In this document: positions 57,843-64,000 of the stretch, piece after piece
Layout: each line of letters starts with the position of its first letter
Numbering within the stretch: the stretch's first letter is position 1
Origin: a virus
Length of the DNA: 64,000 bases
Strand: one strand, 5' to 3'
Virus record (IMG/VR): IMGVR_UViG_3300049489_000477
Span: 1-64,000 of that record
The notes under the pieces: generated by a model
Told to the model about the DNA's origin: nothing
What the model saw: the letters and a program-made list of their open reading frames with translations, nothing else
Databases searched by the model: none
Program-made: the position numbers and the translations under genes

Positions 57843-59453
57843 TCAGATTCTCCCTAGCTGCTTTTTGAAAATATCCTTGTCTGACAGTGGGCGCACATAT
57901 TTATTGAAGCTCTTAAGAATATCTTCATCTGTTTCGGCGTTTGGATTGTTTTCTTTAGTTTGTGCCGCCTTGCCAGCATAATACATGAAATCGTCTTGAT
58001 AGTAGCGGGATCGTAAGGCATATGATACCCAATATGCCGATGAAATCGTATCGTCGTGTAGATTTCGACCCACTCTTGCTTTAAAAACTCCTGGGGTTAC
58101 TTCTTCAAAATAGGTGAGTTCTGTGTACATATCACGCGACCGGATGCGTATCTTTCCACATTCCACATCATCTTTAAAAAAGTTTAAAGCCATAGGCTTG
58201 GTTTTTACATTGGCATTTATGCCATGTTCTGCTCGTTCATAGTCAAAAAAGACATTTTCATACTCTTTATCGTGATAAAGAACCTTACACACGACTTCAC
58301 CAGTTGTGTTGTTTTCCACAATGACCATTGGGTTATTGAACATAGGGGTTAACTTGAAAAGAACATCAATAAAATCAAATAACACAATATCATTTTTCCT
58401 GAATATGCCAACTTGCTCAAAACACTGAGTTGTATTGAACTCGGTAACATCAAAAATGTTTATTACAGAGAAGTCTGTGTTGTTTCCAGCACCTTTAGAT
58501 ACATCGACACCAAATGCATACAATCTTCCCTTCTGTGGTTGCTTCCACATATGAAGACCTTCTTCGGTGATATATGCTGCGTCACTTACTTGTTCAGCGA
58601 GACGCAAAAGAGCCTCACCAGAAATAAGTGTATTTGTTGATCCAGTGAAACTACATTCATGTTCTTGATTAAAACGAACCTTACCAAGTATTGCCAATGT
58701 TGTATCGTGCCACGCTTGATCACGATCAGGATGTCTATCCCACTTGACCTTTTTAGAGACGAATGGGTTGGTTATACCATTGATGACTTTTCCAGCGCCA
58801 GTGAATATTTCATAGAACTTACCAGTTGATCCGTTTGGTGTAGATACCATGATCATACGACCACCTGTGCTGATGGTCGGGAATACGGATGTGAAGAAGT
58901 TTTCTGCTATTTCTTGTGGCACATGCGCGAACTCATCGAGAGCGAGAAGAGATAACGATTCACCACGGAACGAATCTTCAGCGGTTGTTCCGCCCATGAT
59001 GGTCGATCCGTTATCAAAACCTATTACTGTCTGGTCCCACTTTTCTGCGCCTGGCTTCAAGAAATCCGGCATTTCAAGATATGCCGTCTTAATATCTTTC
59101 ATAAGACTCTTTGCCGACGCTTCTTTGTTCGACAAAATACCAACGGTCTTATCGACATCAAACATGGCAAGCCACAACATATAAATGGACAGACATGTTG
59201 ACTTACCAAGCTGACGCCCGAAATTTAGAACGATGAATCTGTGTTCAACGAATGCAAGTAATGTCTCAATTTGGTAATCGAATAATTTGATGATGTGCTT
59301 GCCGCGTTTTTCTTCGATAACCGTAAAATACTTTTCGGCAAAGTAAATAATATCTTTGGAGCATTTCTTTATTTCGTTGATCTGCTCTGTCGTAAACTCT
59401 GTATCAGAATTTGGACGCTTAAGACCTTTTACTTTATCATAACTTACGGGCAT
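57843..59453 (-). CDS. 17: Terminase large subunit, gp17-like
   Basis: 536 residues, shorter than T4 gp17 (610). The ATPase has Walker A GRQLGKST (79-86) and Walker B LSLLALDEFAHV with Asp173 and Glu174, then a C-motif MVSTPNGSTG. The nuclease domain has GVDVSKGAGNNTDFSV (metal-binding Asp), VENNTTG and a late acidic HDDTISSAYW. It packages the genome into the prohead. The start overlaps the gp16-like stop as TAATG. All key catalytic residues are present. Confidence 0.93.
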   Translation of the reverse strand: MPVSYDKVKGLKRPNSDTEFTTEQINEIKKCSKDIIYFAEKYFTVIEEKRGKHIIKLFDYQIETLLAFVEHRFIVLNFGRQLGKSTCLSIYMLWLAMFDVDKTVGILSNKEASAKSLMKDIKTAYLEMPDFLKPGAEKWDQTVIGFDNGSTIMGGTTAEDSFRGESLSLLALDEFAHVPQEIAENFFTSVFPTISTGGRMIMVSTPNGSTGKFYEIFTGAGKVINGITNPFVSKKVKWDRHPDRDQAWHDTTLAILGKVRFNQEHECSFTGSTNTLISGEALLRLAEQVSDAAYITEEGLHMWKQPQKGRLYAFGVDVSKGAGNNTDFSVINIFDVTEFNTTQCFEQVGIFRKNDIVLFDFIDVLFKLTPMFNNPMVIVENNTTGEVVCKVLYHDKEYENVFFDYERAEHGINANVKTKPMALNFFKDDVECGKIRIRSRDMYTELTYFEEVTPGVFKARVGRNLHDDTISSAYWVSYALRSRYYQDDFMYYAGKAAQTKENNPNAETDEDILKSFNKYVRPLSDKDIFKKQLGRI

Positions 59454-60031
59454 TAAGTATCCTTCTTCTCAACAACCTCTGCTGTTGCTTCGACAATCTT
59501 CTCTTCCTTTTCGGCTTGCTTCAATGCTCGAATAAGGTCGCCTGTCGATCCAACATGAACGATGTTATTAACTGTCTTACCTTGCTCACCACCAAATATA
59601 CTTGCTTTATTGACGATGGACTCTGCCTTCATTCTATTAATGCCGACCTTTTCGCGCTCAATGCGTAATTTCTCTTCGTCTAATTCGACATTTTTTAGAC
59701 CGTCCAAGGCTTGTGTTACGGAATTGGCGGCGGCTGCCAATGCTTCTACATTTTTATAGTCGCCGGTCATACCAGCTTCTTCTTGCATGATACGAACAGC
59801 CATCATACTTGTTTCGGCAACTTCACGATATAGATCCTTGATGAAATCCTTGTCTTGTTCGTATGTTGCACGCTTCTTTTCAAACTGATCCTTAATGGCT
59901 TTGAGTTTCTTCTGCCGTTCCTCATACATTCTTTTCTTCTCATTGTCGGTAGACTCGACATTTAACTTGTTAATATCATCAGCGATACCAAGTGCCTTTT
60001 CTATACTCTTTGTTGATGGTGCCTTTGCCAT
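59453..60031 (-). CDS. 16: Terminase small subunit, gp16-like
   Basis: 192 residues (T4 gp16 is 164), a highly helical protein with coiled coils at about 28-65 and 115-140 (EEKLRIEREKVGINRMKAES), matching the phage T4 small terminase pattern; the central DFIKDLYREVAETSMMAVRIM resembles the oligomerisation helix. It directly precedes and is coupled to the large subunit. An AGGGGA site lies four to nine bases before the ATG. Function as DNA recognition subunit is from family knowledge. Confidence 0.75.
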   Translation of the reverse strand: MAKAPSTKSIEKALGIADDINKLNVESTDNEKKRMYEERQKKLKAIKDQFEKKRATYEQDKDFIKDLYREVAETSMMAVRIMQEEAGMTGDYKNVEALAAAANSVTQALDGLKNVELDEEKLRIEREKVGINRMKAESIVNKASIFGGEQGKTVNNIVHVGSTGDLIRALKQAEKEEKIVEATAEVVEKKDT

Positions 60032-60045
60032 AAAATCCCCTATAT

Positions 60046-60051
60046 ATTATA
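60046..60051 (-). promoter_or_regulatory. Possible -10 box for the small terminase
   Basis: TATAAT on the minus strand, 14 bases before the ATG at 60031, with an AGGGGA site in between. The transcript would have a short leader. No -35 was identified. Confidence 0.35.
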
Positions 60052-61243
60052 CATCATCTGGATTGCTATTATACTTCTGATATGCGTACCAAACAACCGA
60101 GTATGAAGTATCTGGCGGAATAGCTGATAATCTTACTTGGAATTGACCAGGCTGGATATTCTCGAAATTCGTGATTGTAAACGGCGCTGTTCCCTGTTTT
60201 GTATTGATAATAGCTTGTGGAATATATTCTGGAGCGTTCTGGAGCGTTGTGCTTGTAATTGTGATGATATCTGTGGTTCCGTCCAACTTTACCTCACCAT
60301 ACGCAAGTGGCGGTGGTGGTGTTGATGTTGGTGGCATAATGTCTTGTTTCGAAACTTGGCAATTCCAGAAAGGTTCGTATTGATTTGCTATCTGTGAATG
60401 CTCTGGATCAGAGAACTTCTTAATGTAATTGACAATATCTGCATCATAATCATAGAAACAGTATCCAGATGTGGCAGATGTTTGGGCACTATCGCTATCG
60501 ACTGTTTGTGAAACGGTTTGCTCACCCAAATCAACGCCAGGTGTGCGAGGTTCAGTAACTGCCGAGTATCTGACTGTGACTTTCTTAATCGGATCAGCCA
60601 CTGGTTCTTCTGGCTTGTAGAGGTTACATTCGACATCAAAATTGAAAGAATATGTCAAGAACTTCGAGCGGAATTCTTTTTCTGGTATGTCGGGATTGAA
60701 TTGAGCAGATTCGGCTGTTTTTACAACTCTTATCTTTCTTCCTATGCCAATTCCCTTTTCATACATTTCAAGATATATTTCTGGATGTATAAATGAATCG
60801 ATATTCTCAATGATTTGAACCAAGTGGTCCATATACTTAGCCCATACGATGACATCGAATGACAACTTATATGGTATGGTCTGCATATCCAAATGCTGCT
60901 TCTCAAGCGGCTTTGAAGTTCCCGGCTGTTGAAGATATTCCACATATATCTTTCTCTTCTCACGAATACCTCTCATGCGTTCCTTGTCCAAACCCATCGA
61001 CTTCCATTGAATTGAAATCAACGGAAGCACATTTTCGTTGTCACGCATCAAATATGGATTGGAGGTATTGTTATTCATGAGCATCTGAATAACTTTTTCT
61101 TTGTAAGTCAGCTTGACAGGAACTGGTACCCGTCCAGTGGCTTTACCATTCTCATCAAAATCGAAGACTTCCATTTCATCAAAAATGGACGCGAATAGAA
61201 GAACATGTGTGTGAAGGACATGGTTATAAAACCAATTACGCAT
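60047..61243 (-). CDS. 15: Tail completion and sheath stabiliser protein, gp15-like, with extra C-terminal module
   Basis: 398 residues; T4 gp15 is 272. The first 230 residues match the family: FYNHVLHTHVLLFASIFDEMEV, VPVPVKLTYKEKVIQML, ENVLPLISIQWKSMGLD, LSFDVIVWAKYMDHLVQIIENI and FNPDIPEKEFRSKF. A linker with repeated Pro follows, and residues 315-398 add a module like the one in four fibre proteins (FQVRLSAIPPDTSYSVVWYAY). gp15 forms the hexameric ring that joins the tail to the neck. The extra domain would sit at the neck surface. Confidence 0.78.
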   Translation of the reverse strand: MRNWFYNHVLHTHVLLFASIFDEMEVFDFDENGKATGRVPVPVKLTYKEKVIQMLMNNNTSNPYLMRDNENVLPLISIQWKSMGLDKERMRGIREKRKIYVEYLQQPGTSKPLEKQHLDMQTIPYKLSFDVIVWAKYMDHLVQIIENIDSFIHPEIYLEMYEKGIGIGRKIRVVKTAESAQFNPDIPEKEFRSKFLTYSFNFDVECNLYKPEEPVADPIKKVTVRYSAVTEPRTPGVDLGEQTVSQTVDSDSAQTSATSGYCFYDYDADIVNYIKKFSDPEHSQIANQYEPFWNCQVSKQDIMPPTSTPPPPLAYGEVKLDGTTDIITITSTTLQNAPEYIPQAIINTKQGTAPFTITNFENIQPGQFQVRLSAIPPDTSYSVVWYAYQKYNSNPDDV

Positions 61244-62606
61244 GTGTTAGCTCTTTATAAAGATATTTAATAAACTTCGTTCTGTTCTCTGGTGTGAGGT
61301 CATTCATAAACTCATCAATCTCTTTCATTCCCAACGCTTTTCCTTTTCTTATTCTATCAAGAATTTTCATTTTATTTTCATCTGTTAAGTGATTTATCTG
61401 ATCAATGTATTCTCTGGCGAATGCTGGGAATTCGATATCTGAATTGATGGTGTCGGTATATGATCCTGGTTTAACTTGTTTTTTCATGTTCGTAACGCCT
61501 GGATCCATCATATGGGTCACTTCATGAACCAAGCCGCTGATCAGTCCATTTTTAAGGTCTTTTTTATAATCATTATAGAAGTTCGTAGCATTGACCAAAA
61601 TGCGCGAATTAGGAACATCGATTCTAAAGTAGCTACCACCTTCTGAGGATGACATAACATTTTTTTGCATCTCAACGGTCAAATCCAGTTGCTCTTGGTT
61701 GTATGGATTGGTGAGAATCAAACCATCTTCAATATATGTGTTGTAGCCTTTAGTAAGCGTTTCTTTTAATTTGTTAACGAATTCGTCGTAGTGTGTTTCC
61801 ACCCAACTGCGTATGTCATCAACTGGAACTTGTACAACGCCCTCATAGAAAATAGCATTAAGAGACTTTGTAAGAGATTCTCTTAGATTATCTGTTGCGA
61901 TTGGCTTGGGTGATACGACAAACAATATGTCTGGGTTGCCCATCATCTCTCTGGTGAATTCTGGTATCTCTTTATATTTTCTATTTTCTGGGCTGTATAG
62001 ATACTTGTGTGGGAAGTATCGTCCCAACTTTGCCCACACATCAAACGAACCCTTACCAGTTTCACCGGTCAAGTAGTTGTCAGAGTATAGTGCCCCAAAA
62101 TAATTCTCTATCATGTAGATGTAGAGATTTATGGCAATTCCTCTTCCTTGATATTCGGTGACGATACCTACGCTTTCTGTTTTCCAGCCATATGCGTTTT
62201 TATACCAGCAAAATTCACCAATGGCATCTTGGGCTTTATTGAAAACATCGACTAATATGGTTTTTCCGCCGCTTCTTTCCCATACAATACATGTAAACCT
62301 CTCACTACTTGCTATTAATTCAAATTTTCCCTTTTTCGTAAAAGATTGGTCCATTCTTTTGCTGATTATGCTACTGACATCACCAAATATTTCTTTCGAT
62401 ATATTTTTATTGGCATCGTTCCATGCGGGCATTTCAGATAAAGGCTTTTCTTTCGGTATGTTTGTATCTTCTTTACCATCCCAATTCGCGTATATAGCAG
62501 CTTGTTGTGCGCGAGCTTTCTCTTTACTCATGGGATGCTTACTCTTGTCCCCACTAGGACTAGATACTTTATAGCCACCGTCAACTTTGTGTACTTTAAA
62601 AGGCAT
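61236..62606 (-). CDS. Neck-region protein with GNAT-like and HEXXH metallopeptidase-like segments
   Basis: 456 residues. The N-terminal 45 have the KAxAQQAAIYAN pattern common in phage head proteins. A segment around 140-170 has VGIVTEYQGRGIAINLYIYMI, matching the Q/RxxGxG/A acetyl-CoA loop of GNAT enzymes. A second domain from about 300 has HEVTHMMD (361-368), an HEXXH zinc site, and DIEFPAFAREY (390-400) supplying a plausible Glu third ligand (Glu392). It overlaps the gp15-like gene by eight bases and is coupled to the gp14-like stop by TAATG. It could be a virion-associated protease or a processing factor. The acetyltransferase part may be inactive; neither activity is proven. Confidence 0.6.
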   Translation of the reverse strand: MPFKVHKVDGGYKVSSPSGDKSKHPMSKEKARAQQAAIYANWDGKEDTNIPKEKPLSEMPAWNDANKNISKEIFGDVSSIISKRMDQSFTKKGKFELIASSERFTCIVWERSGGKTILVDVFNKAQDAIGEFCWYKNAYGWKTESVGIVTEYQGRGIAINLYIYMIENYFGALYSDNYLTGETGKGSFDVWAKLGRYFPHKYLYSPENRKYKEIPEFTREMMGNPDILFVVSPKPIATDNLRESLTKSLNAIFYEGVVQVPVDDIRSWVETHYDEFVNKLKETLTKGYNTYIEDGLILTNPYNQEQLDLTVEMQKNVMSSSEGGSYFRIDVPNSRILVNATNFYNDYKKDLKNGLISGLVHEVTHMMDPGVTNMKKQVKPGSYTDTINSDIEFPAFAREYIDQINHLTDENKMKILDRIRKGKALGMKEIDEFMNDLTPENRTKFIKYLYKELTHA

Positions 62607-63355
62607 TACCAGCCTCCCCAGCGTCTGGAGATTTCATCGCTCTTTGGTGGAGCAATACCGTCGCCTTGACCAGTACCATCGACTTCTTTCTTCACTTCTT
62701 CATTATCAATCATGGTATTTGGTGAAGCTTTTGGTTGCTGAACATCGTATTTCGCAGCAACACGACCAGATCCGTCATTAACCAAAGCATCGGCTGGAGC
62801 GTCTGGGCGTAGATTGCCTTGGCTATCGACCACACCAAATCTTTCACCATATCCAGCACTATGAATTGTAACGGCTCTTTCACGGGCATTAAGAACGAAC
62901 AAGCTTTTGAATCCAAATATATTTCCTTCGCGTCCAAGAGCAGCATGAACGGCATGCGATACTTCGTACACGAATGTTGAATTGAATGGTAAATAAAATT
63001 GATCACCAGCTATAGGTTCGCGTCCGACTGCTGCTAAAAATGTCGGTAAGTGCAAAAAGACTCTGAATTCAATATTGTTAAGCTCACCGAATCCCGTGTA
63101 TAAAAGATTCTCGTCAAATCCTTCGGTATCAATCTTACCTTTTATAACATGCTTTCTCATGTATCTTTTGGTTGTATCCTCACCAAATGCGATATCTTTA
63201 CGAATATTGACTTCCACGGGGTAGTAATCCATAGGGATTCCATACACATTGATCATTTCGGCTTGCATACTATCTAAAGTCGAAATTTCATTACCCTGGT
63301 TTTGTGGACCAGTACCTTGTGGGAAATATTTTGTGTATGAAAGTGGATCTTGCAT
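62606..63355 (-). CDS. 14: Neck protein, gp14-like
   Basis: 249 residues, close to T4 gp14 (256). The segment MQAEMINVYGIPMDYYPVEV, FGEDTTKRYMRKHVIKGKID, LLYTGFGELNNIEFRVFLHLPTF and REPIAGDQFYLPFNSTFVYEVSHAVHA has the order of gp14 proteins (E.I...G....YLPR-like, f.g.gd, GI...n.v...). The last 60 residues are disordered and end RRWGGW. gp14 closes the head and joins the tail. It is coupled to the next gene by TAATG. Confidence 0.72.
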   Translation of the reverse strand: MQDPLSYTKYFPQGTGPQNQGNEISTLDSMQAEMINVYGIPMDYYPVEVNIRKDIAFGEDTTKRYMRKHVIKGKIDTEGFDENLLYTGFGELNNIEFRVFLHLPTFLAAVGREPIAGDQFYLPFNSTFVYEVSHAVHAALGREGNIFGFKSLFVLNARERAVTIHSAGYGERFGVVDSQGNLRPDAPADALVNDGSGRVAAKYDVQQPKASPNTMIDNEEVKKEVDGTGQGDGIAPPKSDEISRRWGGW

Positions 63356-63358
63356 AAA

Positions 63359-64000
63359 TTAATGGATAAGTAAGAGAGTTCCTAACACATCTGTTCTGGC
63401 AGCAGCATCGTCGCCGTCACCTGGCTTAACAATAACATTATATTTCTTGGTATTATCAACGGGAAGCTTTACAAGTTCATCATAAGTTACGACGGAACCT
63501 GGATCTAAATCATACTTGAAAGTGACTCTCTTCTTTATCTCTTCCTTGTCTTGAGGTGAAAGTGGTTGACCTTTCACAAGATTCAAATCTCTGAACAATT
63601 CATCTGGTACAACTTTTGAGTGCTTTGCCGTGGTAAAATCAACATTTCTATCTTGTGTTCCACCCTTCGAGAAATTGAATATGAAATTATCTGGCTTAAC
63701 ATCATTGTATTTGTTGACTAAATCGACTTGCTTTGTGTAAGCATAGTGGCGAGTTTCTGGTGTCTGTTTTGCAACATCGAACGCAAGCATGAGATAGGTC
63801 TTTGAGAAGAAATCTCCTGCATCATGCCAACGCAATACAACTTTCTTGCCTCTCTTTGCGTTTGCTGCTACTGCCGCCTTCAATTCACTCAAAACTTTTT
63901 GCTTAAATCCTTCATAGTCATTCATCAAAAAGTTTATTGTCCGAGTTGCCGACAACCATGGTCCTTCGTATTGAACATAACCACCCGATGTGGCATAACA
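63359..64000 (-). CDS. GP88-like phage protein, 5' end outside window
   Basis: The frame is open from the right edge, so the gene extends beyond it; 213 residues are visible. It reads CYATSGGYVQYEGPWLSA, then RTINFLMNDYEGFKQKV, VVLRWHDAGDFFSKTYLMLA, TPETRHYAYTKQVDLVN, matching the GP88-type family of phage proteins with a CYA motif, an R-x-H-x-x-GDF segment and an FYAYTK-like segment. The family's function is not established to my knowledge. The TTG at 63955 is internal. It lies three bases upstream of the gp14-like gene, an unusual neighbour for a family found elsewhere in genomes. Confidence 0.7.
   Translation of the reverse strand, partial: CYATSGGYVQYEGPWLSATRTINFLMNDYEGFKQKVLSELKAAVAANAKRGKKVVLRWHDAGDFFSKTYLMLAFDVAKQTPETRHYAYTKQVDLVNKYNDVKPDNFIFNFSKGGTQDRNVDFTTAKHSKVVPDELFRDLNLVKGQPLSPQDKEEIKKRVTFKYDLDPGSVVTYDELVKLPVDNTKKYNVIVKPGDGDDAAARTDVLGTLLLIH

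Noticed and set aside
1-64000. Prophage with integrase, attachment sites or tRNA genes
   Set aside because: None of these is visible; the gene content is that of a lytic T4-like phage, although the rest of the genome is not seen.

Overview
The window is part of a T4-superfamily (contractile-tailed, myovirus-type) bacteriophage genome. The anchor is a minus-strand block from the right edge to about 48 kb that encodes, in transcription order, a gp14-like neck protein, a gp15-like sheath stabiliser, small and large terminase, tail sheath, two tail tube proteins, a tail assembly chaperone pair, the tape measure, a gp48-like tube cap, a gp53-like wedge protein and a gp27-like hub protein. The DNA is AT-rich throughout (roughly 40% GC by eye). 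Genes are tightly packed with many TAATG, ATGA and short overlaps, and no gene-free stretch exceeds 300 bases. I see no tRNA, rRNA, CRISPR array, insertion sequence, integrase or attachment site. The host cannot be named from the sequence; tail fibre chemistry and UDP-galactofuranose/dTDP-sugar genes fit a Gram-negative host.

Layout. (1) 2-13653, plus strand: a run of tail fibre and adhesin-type genes, several very large. (2) 13650-23976, minus strand: a ClpS-like adaptor, a purine-type phosphoribosyltransferase, small proteins, a 995-aa proline-rich virion-type protein, then a sugar cluster (RmlA, UDP-galactopyranose mutase, two glycosyltransferase-like proteins and a possible MptE/DUF115-like protein). 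(3) 24062-30737, plus strand: a short fibre-like protein, a small unknown, a 1786-aa protein made of 35 beta-propeller-type repeats, and a small LHR-repeat protein. (4) 30734-38950, minus strand: two tail-collar fibres, an alanine-rich repetitive fibre and further fibre or baseplate proteins. (5) 39052-41053, minus strand: GMP reductase, an unknown and a SAM methyltransferase. (6) 41071-50413, minus strand: two proteins with serine-rich tails, an Asp/Ala/Pro-rich protein and baseplate/tube-associated proteins. (7) 50415-64000, minus strand: tape measure, tail and packaging genes, neck genes and, cut by the right edge, a GP88-like protein.

Expression signals fall into classes that can be read directly. 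Many virion genes are preceded by TATAAATA, the T4 late promoter octamer, 18-27 bases before the start codon. Other genes have sigma70-type TATAAT boxes. Four genes that lack a Shine-Dalgarno sequence have TATAAT exactly six bases before the ATG (three of them with an upstream TG), which predicts leaderless mRNAs. Three clear intrinsic terminators separate units.

The most notable items are: a slippery T TTT TTT heptamer plus downstream stem-loop giving a predicted -1 frameshift fusion of the tail chaperones; the six-base TATAAT-ATG class; a roughly 75-residue sandwich-like module shared by five virion proteins including the gp15-like protein; a neck-cluster protein joining an acetyltransferase-like segment to an HEXXH metallopeptidase-like segment; the 35-repeat propeller protein with nested 450-bp and 591-bp duplications; and several unusual repetitive tails. 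Together the genes describe a phage that invests heavily in host-surface recognition and sugar chemistry, with purine interconversion and proteolysis-adaptor genes as accessory functions.
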